Below are positions 33,323 to 41,309 of a stretch of DNA of 49,312 nt, one piece after another. The DNA is from DASQUK01 sp046726215 (lineage in GTDB: Bacteria > Actinomycetota > Acidimicrobiia > Acidimicrobiales > VFJN01), in NCBI GenBank assembly GCA_046726215.1, contig JBKPAA010000082.1, positions 1 through 49,312 on the forward strand, in the 5' to 3' direction. Under the pieces are notes generated by a model. That model had not been told where the DNA came from, did no database searches, and was given only the letters and a program-made list of their open reading frames with translations. The position numbers and the translations under genes were made by a program. Positions within the stretch are counted from its first letter, which is position 1; each line of letters starts with the position of its first letter.

Positions 33323-34102
33323 GTGACGCTGGTTGATATCGAGACTGGGGATCTGTGGGCTGCGTACAAGCGCGATGGCAGCCACGCGGCCCGCGACGAC
33401 CTAATCCTCAGCTACGCGCCCCTGGTCCAATACGTCGCGGGTCGCATGGGAGTCGGCCTGCCCAGCCACGTCGAGCGGGCCGACCTGGTCAGCTACGGCA
33501 TCTTCGGCCTCATCGACGCGGTCGAGCGGTTCGACCCGACACGTGGTTGCCGGTTTGAGACCTACGCCATCGCCCGGATCAAGGGGAACATCCTCGACGA
33601 GCTGCGGTCCCTCGACTGGGTGCCCCGGTCGGTCCGTGCCAAGGCCCGCCGCATCGAGGCCGCCCTCGCCCGGCTCGCGGCCGTATTGCACCGTTCGCCG
33701 AGCGATGCCGAGCTCGCCGATGCCCTGGGCATGAACGACGATCAGCTCCGGGAAGCGCTGTCGCAGACCTCGCTGATGAGCCTGGTCAGATTCGACGCCG
33801 CGGTGGGGTCCGCCGCCTGCGACGACCCACCCTTGACGGTCGGCGACATCCTCGTGAGCGGTGACGACGATCCGCTCGCCGCGTTCGAGCTCGCCGAGCT
33901 CCGCCGGTCGCTCGCCGCCGCCATCGAGCACCTGAGCGAGCGGGAGCGCGTCGTCGTCAGCCTCTACTACCACGACGGCCTCACATTGGCCGAGATCGGC
34001 GAGGTGCTCGGTGTCACCGAGAGCCGTGCCTGTCAGATCCACACCAAGGCTGTGACCCGGCTGCGGATCCGCATGACCGCCGCCGGTCGCGTCCCCGCCT
34101 GA
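33323..34102 (+). CDS. whiG: RNA polymerase sigma factor, WhiG/FliA type
   Basis: A 259-residue sigma-28-family factor. Region 2 includes LVQYVAGRMGVGLPSHVERADLVSYG and FETYAIARIKGNILDELRS. Region 3 has RIEAALARLAAVLHRSPSDAELA. Region 4 ends with LSERERVVVSLYYHDGLTLAEIGEVLGVTESRACQIHTKA. In Streptomyces WhiG at this position controls sporulation; in non-sporulating or motile relatives the same family drives flagellar genes, and which applies here is unknown. The GTG at 33323 was chosen, 11 nt after xerC. Confidence 0.93.
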   Translation: MTLVDIETGDLWAAYKRDGSHAARDDLILSYAPLVQYVAGRMGVGLPSHVERADLVSYGIFGLIDAVERFDPTRGCRFETYAIARIKGNILDELRSLDWVPRSVRAKARRIEAALARLAAVLHRSPSDAELADALGMNDDQLREALSQTSLMSLVRFDAAVGSAACDDPPLTVGDILVSGDDDPLAAFELAELRRSLAAAIEHLSERERVVVSLYYHDGLTLAEIGEVLGVTESRACQIHTKAVTRLRIRMTAAGRVPA

Positions 34103-34114
34103 CGCCCCAGGGCC

Positions 34115-34130
34115 GCCGGCCTCCGCCGGC
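34115..34130 (+). terminator. GC-rich hairpin after whiG
   Basis: GCCGGC and GCCGGC (self-complementary arms) flank a 4-nt CTCC loop 13 nt after the whiG stop. There is no T-tract. The remaining 34131-34254 shows no supported gene. Confidence 0.35.
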
Positions 34131-34254
34131 TAGCAGCTGACGGCCGAGCCGGACGGCCCGCCGGCGGGTTGCCGGTGCGGCCGCGTCGCGGACGCTCGTC
34201 CGCTTCCCCCTCACTTCCCCCCGAGGTACCCGCGCACGCCCCGAGGGGGACGCC

Positions 34255-36003
34255 ATGTTCCCGGCCCGCCGCTCGCCCGGTCCCGTCCGCCTGCGCCCAC
34301 GCCGGCGCCACCACACCCGACGACGCTCCGCGCTCCGCCACCTTCGCCGCCTTCGCCGTCGGCTGGGCCGGTGGCATCGCCCTTCCGGCCTCGGGCCGCC
34401 ACGCCCGGCCGTCGCCGCGGCGTTGACGCTGGTCATCGCGACCGTCGGGGCGGGGCCCGCCACGGCGAGCGCTGCGCCGCCCTCCCGCGCCGCGCCGCCG
34501 GCACCCACGTACAGCCCTCCGGTCTCGGCGCCCATCGCCGATCCCTTCCGACCACCCGCCGGCCCCTACGGCGCCGGCAACCGCGGCCTGGAGTACGACA
34601 CCGAGCCCGGCGACCCCGTCCGGACCAGCGCCGACGGGATCGTCGTCTTCGCGGGCCCGGTGGCCGGCACCCTCCACGTCACCGTCCGCCACGGCGACGG
34701 CGTGCGGACCTCCTACTCGTTCCTCGCCGCCATCGACGTGGTGCTCGGCCAGCGGGTCCGCCGGGGCGACCCCGTCGGCACCGCCGGCGACCGGCTCCAC
34801 TTCGGTGCCCGCGCCGGCGACGGCTACTTCGACCCCGCGTCCCTGTTCGCGGGCGGCGAGGTGGAGGTCGAGCTGCTGCCGTTCGAGATTCCCCCGGGCA
34901 GCACGCCGGAGTCGGAGGCCCGCGCGCTGGCGCAACTGGCGCTCGACGGCGGGAGCGGCGTTCAGATCCCGGGGGTTGGGGCTGCGCTGGGCTGGCTCTA
35001 CGACCGCGCCCACTCCGCGGTGACCTACGCCGCACAGCTGAACCTCCCCGCTCGGGGCCTCGGCGTCGCCGCTGACCTGGGCACCCGCTTGCTGCGCCGC
35101 GGGCCGTGCTCCGAGGGGCCGGTGCCGGTAGCCCCCGTGCGCGGCCAGAACCGGGTGGCCATCACCGTTGCCGGCCTCGGCTCGTCGAGCACCACCGGAT
35201 CGATCGACGAGCTACGCGCCGCCGACCTCGGCTATGACGGCGATCGGGTGGTGCGCTTCAGCTACTCCGGAGGACGGGTGCCAGGTTCCGGGGCGGCGTT
35301 CGACGGTCTCCCCACCCACCCCTACTACAGCGAGGCGACCCAAGGCGACCTCCGCGGCGCAGCCCGGCGCCTCGCCGACCTGATCGAGGACGTCGCCGCC
35401 GCCGCTCCCGACGCCACGATCGATGTCTTCGCCCACTCCCAAGGCGGCGTCGTCACCCGGCTGGCGCTCGCCGAGCTCGTCGAACGGGGCGTGGCGCTCG
35501 ACCTGCTCGGCGTCGTCACCACCCTCGGCACACCGCACCGGGGGGCCGACATCGCGACGGCCGTCGCGGGGGCCAACACCACACTGACCGGCGACCTGGG
35601 CCTGGACGCCGCCGAAGCGTTCCTGGGCCGCGGGATCGACCCCGACGCGGTGGCGGTACTGCAGTTGGCCGAGGGGTCAGACGTGGTGCGCGAGCTGGCC
35701 GGCGAGCGTGTGCCCGAGGGTGTCGAGCTCGTGTCCATCGCCGCCCGTGGCGACCTGGCCGTGGCCGCGCCCAACACCGAGGTAGCGGGCGCCACCAACG
35801 TGACGGTGCCGGTGTCGGGGTGGTCCGCTCACGGCGACCTGGTGGCGTCGGACGAGGCCACCGGCGAGATGGCGCGGGCGCTAGCGGGTCAGCCACCGGG
35901 CTGCGAGGGATGGCGCGATGTGGTCGCCGATGTGGTCGTAAGTCACGGGATCTCGTTCGCCGAAGACCACATCGGCGCCACGGCGATGGCCGAGCTGCCA
36001 TGA
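34255..36003 (+). CDS. exported degenerate LytM (M23)-lipase fusion
   Basis: A 582-residue protein. Residues 1-50 are unusually Arg/His-rich, followed by a hydrophobic signal (about 51-70) and an AxA-type region, so export is likely. Residues 90-205 form an M23/LytM fold (ADGIVVFAGPVAGTLHVTVRHGDGVRTSY, in two pieces, then DRLHFGA). The first metal histidine of HxGxD is Asn (NRGLEYD), and only the LHF histidine remains, so peptidase activity is doubtful. Residues 300-582 are an alpha/beta hydrolase with FAHSQGGVVTRLAL (serine nucleophile) and LGTPHRG, like lipases. GAGGGGG precedes the ATG. Confidence 0.8.
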   Translation: MFPARRSPGPVRLRPRRRHHTRRRSALRHLRRLRRRLGRWHRPSGLGPPRPAVAAALTLVIATVGAGPATASAAPPSRAAPPAPTYSPPVSAPIADPFRPPAGPYGAGNRGLEYDTEPGDPVRTSADGIVVFAGPVAGTLHVTVRHGDGVRTSYSFLAAIDVVLGQRVRRGDPVGTAGDRLHFGARAGDGYFDPASLFAGGEVEVELLPFEIPPGSTPESEARALAQLALDGGSGVQIPGVGAALGWLYDRAHSAVTYAAQLNLPARGLGVAADLGTRLLRRGPCSEGPVPVAPVRGQNRVAITVAGLGSSSTTGSIDELRAADLGYDGDRVVRFSYSGGRVPGSGAAFDGLPTHPYYSEATQGDLRGAARRLADLIEDVAAAAPDATIDVFAHSQGGVVTRLALAELVERGVALDLLGVVTTLGTPHRGADIATAVAGANTTLTGDLGLDAAEAFLGRGIDPDAVAVLQLAEGSDVVRELAGERVPEGVELVSIAARGDLAVAAPNTEVAGATNVTVPVSGWSAHGDLVASDEATGEMARALAGQPPGCEGWRDVVADVVVSHGISFAEDHIGATAMAELP

Positions 36004-36057
36004 CCGCTTCCCCGGTGGAATCACGGAATCACATGGCGGGTCTCGACGGCCTCCCGA

Positions 36058-36063
36058 TAGGCT
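36058..36063 (+). promoter_or_regulatory. -10 element TAGGCT of rpsB
   Basis: TAGGCT places the transcription start at about 36070 and gives rpsB a leader of about 114 nt with two strong hairpins. Confidence 0.45.
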
Positions 36064-36068
36064 GTCCC

Positions 36069-36148
36069 GCCGGCCGGAATCGCTCTGGCCGGCAATCCAC
36101 TCCGCAGCCGGACCCAACCCACGGTCGCCCTCGAGCGCCGGGTCCGGC
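36069..36148 (+). ncRNA. structured rpsB leader, candidate ribosomal-protein autoregulation element
   Basis: Two perfect hairpins fill the leader: GCCGGCC (36069-36075) with GGCCGGC (36087-36093) around an 11-nt loop, and GCCGGACCC (36107-36115) with GGGTCCGGC (36140-36148) around a 24-nt loop. In other bacteria S2 represses its own operon through the leader; whether this structure does the same is inference. Confidence 0.45.
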
Positions 36149-36183
36149 GACGACCAACCGATGGGACGAAAGGGAACAGACAC

Positions 36184-37275
36184 GTGGCTGTGGTCACCAT
36201 GAAGCAGCTGCTGGAGGCCGGCGTCCACTTCGGCCACCAGACCCGCCGTTGGAACCCCAAGATGAAGCGCTTCATCTTCGGTGAGCGCAACGGCATCTAC
36301 ATCATCGATCTCGAGCAGACGCTCGCCCGCATCGAAACCGCCTACACGTTCGTGCGCGACACGGTCACCGCCGGTGGCTCGATCATGTTCATCGGAACCA
36401 AGAAGCAGGCGCAGGAGCCGATCCAGCAGTACGCCGAGAAGTGCGGCATGCCCTACATCAACCAGCGGTGGCTGGGCGGCATGCTCACGAACTTCCAGAC
36501 CATCAACAAGCGGGTCGCCAAGATGCTCGACTACGAGCGCATGCGCGACTCGGGCGAGTTCGACGCCATGCCGAAGAAGGAAGCGCTGCTGCTCGGCCGC
36601 GAGCTCGACAAGCTGGAGCGCTACCTCGGAGGCATCCGCCACATGGACCGGCTGCCCCAGGCCATCTTCGTGCTCGATACCAAGAAGGAGCACATCGCGG
36701 TCACCGAGGCCAACAAGCTGGGCGTCCCGGTCGTGGCCGTGGTGGACACCAACTGCGATCCCGACGTCATCGACTACGTGATCCCCGGCAACGATGACGC
36801 CATCCGCTCGGGCACGCTGTTGAGCCGGGTCATCGCCGATGCGGTAATCGAGGGCAAGCACATCGCGTCCCTGAGGGTCCCGGGCGTCACGCGGTCGACG
36901 GACGACAAGGCCCGTGTCGCCGCCGAGCAGGCCGAGGCTCGCCGTCAGGCGCTGGCCGAGGCCCGCGAGCGCGACGCCCGCATTGCCGGGACCCGCGCCT
37001 CACCCCGCCCGCCCGCCGCGCCGTCCGTCGACTCGCCCAGGCCACCGGCGGCGGCCGGCGACGAGGCCGCAAGCGTCGAAGTGCCCGCGGCCCAGGCCGC
37101 CCCGACCGACGCGGTCGACGGCGACGCGCCCGCCGTGCCCGGGGCCGCTTCAGCCGACGCGGCCGACGGCGACTCGCCCGCCGGAGCCGAGGCCGCCCCG
37201 ACCGAAGCGACCGAGGGCAACGCCCCTGCCGAGGCCGAGACCCCCGAGACCTCCCCCGGCTCCCAGGAGTCCTGA
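36184..37275 (+). CDS. rpsB: 30S ribosomal protein S2 with long acidic C-terminal tail
   Basis: The first 240 or so residues are canonical S2 (MKQLLEAGVHFGHQTRRWNPKMK, split as VTMKQLL and GVHFGHQTRRW; YIIDLEQT; FIGTKKQAQE; NQRWLGGMLTNF; DTNCDPDVIDY). The total is 363 residues because a tail of about 120 rich in Ala, Pro, Asp and Glu follows, with near-repeats of AAPTDAVDGDAPA type. The GTG at 36184 has AAGGGAAC upstream. tsf follows after 6 nt. Confidence 0.96.
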   Translation: MAVVTMKQLLEAGVHFGHQTRRWNPKMKRFIFGERNGIYIIDLEQTLARIETAYTFVRDTVTAGGSIMFIGTKKQAQEPIQQYAEKCGMPYINQRWLGGMLTNFQTINKRVAKMLDYERMRDSGEFDAMPKKEALLLGRELDKLERYLGGIRHMDRLPQAIFVLDTKKEHIAVTEANKLGVPVVAVVDTNCDPDVIDYVIPGNDDAIRSGTLLSRVIADAVIEGKHIASLRVPGVTRSTDDKARVAAEQAEARRQALAEARERDARIAGTRASPRPPAAPSVDSPRPPAAAGDEAASVEVPAAQAAPTDAVDGDAPAVPGAASADAADGDSPAGAEAAPTEATEGNAPAEAETPETSPGSQES

Positions 37276-37281
37276 GCCCCC

Positions 37282-38082
37282 ATGGCCGCCTTCACCGCCA
37301 ATGACGTACAGGCCCTGCGCCGGCTCACCGGCGCCGGGATGATGGATGCCAAGAGGGCGCTCCAAGAGGCCGCCGGCGATACCGAGCGAGCCAAGAAGCT
37401 GCTGCGCGAGTGGGGCTTGGGCAAGGCCGCCGACCGCGCCGACCGCGAGAACGCCCAGGGCGCCATCGCCATCGGCACCGGCCCGGGCGCGGTGGGCCTG
37501 GTCGAGCTCAAGTGCGAGACCGACTTCGTCGCCAAGTCCCCCGACTTCGTCACCCTCACCCAGGCCCTGGCCGACTCGGTCGCCGCCGGCGGCGAGGCCG
37601 CCGTGGGGGACCACAAGGACGCCGTCGACGACCTCAAGGTCACGCTCAAGGAGAACGTGGAGGTGGGTCGGATCGTCCAGGTGGTGGTCGGCGGCGGCGA
37701 GGTGGTCGGCACCTACCTCCATCGCCAGGACGGGCGGGGAGTGAACGGCGTGGCGGTCGTCCTGCGGGGCGGCACCGAGGAGCTGGCCCACGACATCGCG
37801 GTCCACATCGCCTTCGCCAAGCCTCAGTACCTCACCCGCGAGGACGTGCCGCCCGACGCGGTCGACGACGAGCGCCAGACCCTCCTCAACATCACCAAGG
37901 CCGAGGGCAAGCCCGAGGCGGCGTGGCCCAAGATCGTCGAGGGACGTATCAACGGCTGGTACAAAGAGCGCGTGCTTCTCGAGCAGCCATTCGTGCGCGA
38001 CGAGAAGCAGACCATCGCCCATGTCGCCTCGGGAGGCAAGGCCGAGATCGTACGCTATGCCCAGTTGTTCATCGGCGGCTGA
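37282..38082 (+). CDS. tsf: elongation factor Ts
   Basis: A 266-residue nucleotide exchange factor for EF-Tu. The N-terminal domain reads TANDVQALRRLTGAGMMDAKRAL, and the EF-Tu-contacting motif CETDFVAKSPDF is intact at about residues 77-88. The core and dimerisation regions follow, with HIAFAKPQYLTRE. Length is normal. It is co-transcribed with rpsB. Confidence 0.97.
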   Translation: MAAFTANDVQALRRLTGAGMMDAKRALQEAAGDTERAKKLLREWGLGKAADRADRENAQGAIAIGTGPGAVGLVELKCETDFVAKSPDFVTLTQALADSVAAGGEAAVGDHKDAVDDLKVTLKENVEVGRIVQVVVGGGEVVGTYLHRQDGRGVNGVAVVLRGGTEELAHDIAVHIAFAKPQYLTREDVPPDAVDDERQTLLNITKAEGKPEAAWPKIVEGRINGWYKERVLLEQPFVRDEKQTIAHVASGGKAEIVRYAQLFIGG

Positions 38083-38101
38083 CGGCGGCTGAGGAACGGC
38101 A

Positions 38102-38839
38102 GTGAGCGTCCCGGCAGCGGAAGAAGCGGGGTATCACCGGGTCCTGCTGAAGCTGTCGGGGGAGGCCTTCGCCGGTGATGTCGGCTACGGCATCGACGGG
38201 CAGTTCACCGACTACATCGCCAACGAGATCGCAGGCGTTCGTGGCAACCAGGGCGTCGACATCGCGGTGGTCGTCGGCGGCGGCAACATCTGGCGAGGCA
38301 TGACCGGCGCCGGGGCCGGCATGGACCGCGCGCAGGCCGACTACATGGGCATGCTGGCCACGGTCATCAACGCGCTCGCGCTCCAGGACACGCTTGAGCG
38401 CCTGGGTCAGCCCACGCGGGTGCAGACCGCCATCCACATGGCGCAGGTGGCCGAGCCGTACATCCGGCGGCGCGCCATCCGCCATCTCGAGAAGGGCCGG
38501 GTGGTGATCTTCGCCGGCGGCACGGGCAACCCCTTCTTCACCACCGACACCGCGGCGGCGCTGCGGGCCGTCGAGATCGAGGCCGACGTCATGCTGCGGG
38601 GCACCCATTCGGGCGTCGACGGCCTCTACACCGACGACCCCCGCACCAACCCCGAGGCCACCAGGCTCGACACAGTCAGCTACCTCGACGTGCTCAACCG
38701 CGGCCTCAAGGCCATGGACTCGACTGCCATCACGCTGTGCATGGACAACAAGTTGCCCATCGTTGTGTTCGACCTGCTGGGCGAGGGCAACATCGCGTCG
38801 ATCGTCGGGGGTCGGGCTGTGGGTACGCTGATCCGCTGA
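38102..38839 (+). CDS. pyrH: uridylate kinase
   Basis: A 245-residue bacterial UMP kinase of the amino-acid-kinase fold. Conserved segments are HRVLLKLSGEAFAG, VVVGGGNIWRG, RAQADYMGMLATVINAL, FAGGTGNPFFTTDTAAALRA and GVDGLYTDDPRTNP. The GTG at 38102 has GAGGAA 7 nt upstream. It lies in the conserved rpsB-tsf-pyrH-frr order. Confidence 0.97.
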   Translation: MSVPAAEEAGYHRVLLKLSGEAFAGDVGYGIDGQFTDYIANEIAGVRGNQGVDIAVVVGGGNIWRGMTGAGAGMDRAQADYMGMLATVINALALQDTLERLGQPTRVQTAIHMAQVAEPYIRRRAIRHLEKGRVVIFAGGTGNPFFTTDTAAALRAVEIEADVMLRGTHSGVDGLYTDDPRTNPEATRLDTVSYLDVLNRGLKAMDSTAITLCMDNKLPIVVFDLLGEGNIASIVGGRAVGTLIR

Positions 38840-38894
38840 CGGCGCCGGGTGCGCTGGGGGAGACTGGCGCCGGCCGTGACAGCAGGAGAGCCCG

Positions 38895-39464
38895 GTGAGT
38901 GATGAGATGATCTCCATGGTGCTCGACGAGGCGCGAGACAAGATGGTGAAGGCCGTCTCGCACGCTCGTTCCGAGTTCACCGGCGTGCGCACGGGTCGAG
39001 CGGCACCGGCCCTGGTGGAAAAGATCCCGGTCGACTACTACGGCACGGAGGTTCCACTCCAGCAGATCGCCGGTTTCACCGTGCCCGAGGCGCGCATGCT
39101 GGTGATCAGCCCCTACGACAAGAACTCGCTCGGAGCCATCGAGAAGGCCATCCAGCTGAGCGGGCTCGGGCTGGCCCCCAGCAACGACGGACAAATCATC
39201 CGCCTGAACTTCCCGCCGCTGACCGAGGAGCGCCGCAAGGAGCTGGTGCGGTTGGTGAAGGGCATGGCCGAGGAGGGGCGCGTGAGCATCCGCCACGCCC
39301 GGCGCGCCGCCCGGCATGAGCTCGAGGCGCTGGAGAAGGACGGCGACATCTCCGCCGATGACCTGGCCCGGGCCGAGAAGGAGCTGGACAAGCTCACCCA
39401 CCACCACGAAGCCGAGGTGGACACCGCGCTCGAGCACAAGGAGCAGGAGCTGCTCGAGGTCTGA
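38895..39464 (+). CDS. frr: ribosome recycling factor
   Basis: A 189-residue RRF, which with EF-G splits post-termination ribosomes. It has HARSEFTGVRTGRAAPALVEKI, YYGTEVPLQQIAGFTVPEARML, RLNFPPLTEERRKELVRLVKG and the C-terminal long helix KELDKLTHHHEAEVD. The GTG at 38895 has AGGAGA upstream. Confidence 0.97.
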   Translation: MSDEMISMVLDEARDKMVKAVSHARSEFTGVRTGRAAPALVEKIPVDYYGTEVPLQQIAGFTVPEARMLVISPYDKNSLGAIEKAIQLSGLGLAPSNDGQIIRLNFPPLTEERRKELVRLVKGMAEEGRVSIRHARRAARHELEALEKDGDISADDLARAEKELDKLTHHHEAEVDTALEHKEQELLEV

Positions 39465-39569
39465 TTCTCCACCCCTCCACCATCGGGGCACGCAACGGGT
39501 GCAGGATGGGGTGGTCGAAAATCGGGACGCACGACCGCGCACGGTGGGCACGACGAGAGGAAGAGCCTT

Positions 39570-41204
39570 GTGACTGACGAAGATCGCCGGCAGGAGCGCC
39601 ATCGCGATCCCACTGAGGGTGTGCGTCTCATCGGTACCGACGAAGCCGCCGAGGCGCTGGAGCGCGACGACATCCGCCACCGCCTGCGCGACGATCAGCC
39701 CCGCTTCGGCGATCGTCCCACTTCGGCCGAGCTCGGAGGCCCCCGGCCGGCCCTGCGCTTCCCCCTCGGCTCCTACGACGATCCCGCCACCATCGAGCGA
39801 CCGGCCGTCGTGCCGGTCCAGTCGCCCACCGAGGCGCCCGAGCTGTCGCACTGGGCGGGTTCGGCCGCAGAGGAGGTCCCGAAGATGAACCGCCGTGACC
39901 CGCGCCAGGGCGACGATCCCTGGTCGACTCTGGCCGACTCCGATCCCCGTTGGCGGGACGACCCCCGGTCACCCGCGGGGTCCGGCAGCCCGCCCCCGCG
40001 GCGGCCGCCCGGTCCGCCGACCGAGCCGACGCGCCCGAGGCCCCCCGTTGGCGGCGAGAGCTGGCCCGACCCCGCCCAGCCGCCGTCCAGCGACCCCCGC
40101 CAGGGGGCACCGGTGGCGTACGAGGACGAAGTGGAGCCGCCCCCGGGCCGGTCGGTGTTCGCCGACGCCGACAGCCGCCAGCCCACCTACGAGGATGCCT
40201 ACGCCGACGAGGGCTACGCCGACGAGTACGACGCCACCTACGACGAGACGTACGACGACGCCTACGGCGACGAGGCGTACGGCGACGAGACCCGCGGCGG
40301 ATACGGCGCCGAGCCCCGGGGCGTCGCGACGGCGCCTCGCCGCCGCGCCCCCGGGCGGGCGCCCCGTCGGATCACTGCCGACCGCAACCTCCGCGTCGCC
40401 ATCGGCGTTGCGTTGATCTTCGCGGGCATCGCACTGCTGCTGTTCAAGTTCGGTGGCGAGCAGGGCGGGATGGTCGTCGCCGTCCCCGTGCTGGCGTATG
40501 CCGCCTACGAGTACTTCGTCGTGGGCAACAAGGCCGGGCACGAGGCCCTCATGCCGGTCGGCGTGGTATCCACCGTCGGATTTGTCATCGCCGCCTACAA
40601 CTACGGCGAGCAGGCGCTGCCGGTGGTCATGGTCATGTCGGTGGCCGTGTGCTTCCTGTGGTACCTGGTCAGGGCGGCCGCCGATCGGCCGGTGCCCAAC
40701 ATCGGGGTGACCCTGCTCGGCATCTGTTGGATCGGCCTGTTCGGCTCGTTCGCCGGCCTGATGCTGGCGGAACCGAACGGCAATGGGGTGGCTTTGCTGC
40801 TGGCGGCGGTGCTGCCGACGATCGCATACGACGTCGGTGCGCTGTTCGTCGGGCGGAGCGCCGGCTCGCGCCCGCTGTCCGACGCCAGCCCCAACAAGAC
40901 CATCGAGGGCCTGCTGGGCGGGATGGTCCTGGCCGTCGCCGCCGGTGTGGTCTTCGCCACGGCCGCGGGCGGTGTGTTCCCCTTCGACGAGGCCGGAGAG
41001 GGCCTCAAGCTGGGGGTGCTCGTCGCCCTGGTGGCGCCGCTCGGCGACCTCTCCGAGTCGTTGGTCAAGCGCGACTTCGGCGTCAAGGACATGGGCAGCA
41101 TCCTGCCGGGCCACGGCGGCCTGCTCGACCGCTTCGATGCGCTGCTGTTCGTGCTCCCGGCCGTCTGGTACCTGGCGAGGGTCTCCGACTTCTTCCTCAC
41201 CTGA
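39570..41204 (+). CDS. cdsA: phosphatidate cytidylyltransferase with long disordered N-terminus
   Basis: The C-terminal half (about 270-544) is a multi-pass CDP-diacylglycerol synthase. Its signature SLVKRDFGVKDMGSILPGHGG-LLDRFD is complete, preceded by SDASPNKTIEGLLGG. The N-terminal 270 residues are cytosolic, disordered and proline/charge-rich, ending in a Tyr/Asp/Glu/Ala low-complexity block (about 205-245, EDAYADEGYADEYDATY-like) and then an Arg-rich stretch before the first helix. Typical CdsA is 270-300 residues. The GTG at 39570 has GAGAGGAAGAG upstream. Confidence 0.93.
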   Translation: MTDEDRRQERHRDPTEGVRLIGTDEAAEALERDDIRHRLRDDQPRFGDRPTSAELGGPRPALRFPLGSYDDPATIERPAVVPVQSPTEAPELSHWAGSAAEEVPKMNRRDPRQGDDPWSTLADSDPRWRDDPRSPAGSGSPPPRRPPGPPTEPTRPRPPVGGESWPDPAQPPSSDPRQGAPVAYEDEVEPPPGRSVFADADSRQPTYEDAYADEGYADEYDATYDETYDDAYGDEAYGDETRGGYGAEPRGVATAPRRRAPGRAPRRITADRNLRVAIGVALIFAGIALLLFKFGGEQGGMVVAVPVLAYAAYEYFVVGNKAGHEALMPVGVVSTVGFVIAAYNYGEQALPVVMVMSVAVCFLWYLVRAAADRPVPNIGVTLLGICWIGLFGSFAGLMLAEPNGNGVALLLAAVLPTIAYDVGALFVGRSAGSRPLSDASPNKTIEGLLGGMVLAVAAGVVFATAAGGVFPFDEAGEGLKLGVLVALVAPLGDLSESLVKRDFGVKDMGSILPGHGGLLDRFDALLFVLPAVWYLARVSDFFLT

Positions 41205-41210
41205 ACGGCC

Positions 41211-41216
41211 TACCCT
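41211..41216 (+). promoter_or_regulatory. -10 element TACCCT upstream of the dxr leader ORF
   Basis: TACCCT ends 6 nt before the ATG at 41223, placing the transcription start at the leader ORF and not at the dxr TTG. Confidence 0.45.
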
Positions 41217-41222
41217 GGGCGG

Positions 41223-41309
41223 ATGAGCGAGCGTCCCGAACGGCGAGAGAGCCAGCGAGGCCCGGGCGGCCCGCAGCGAAGCCGCAAGAGCGGAAGACAT
41301 TGCCTCTGA
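41223..41309 (+). CDS. 28-residue Arg-rich leader ORF overlapping the dxr start
   Basis: An ATG at the leaderless position opens a 28-codon frame, MSERPERRESQRGPGG followed by PQRSRKSGRHCL, ending at TGA 41307-41309. It overlaps the dxr TTG start (41300) in another frame. Ribosomes ending here could re-initiate at the TTG, so it may act as a coupled leader peptide for dxr. Existence as a translated peptide is inferred from context only. Confidence 0.4.
   Translation: MSERPERRESQRGPGGPQRSRKSGRHCL

Noticed and set aside
41299..41306. ATTGCCTC at the dxr start as another array member
   Set aside because: It is a single isolated 8-mer without phased neighbours; one such hit in 49 kb is expected by chance. 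The same applies to single GAGGCAAC sites near 3796 and 30916.
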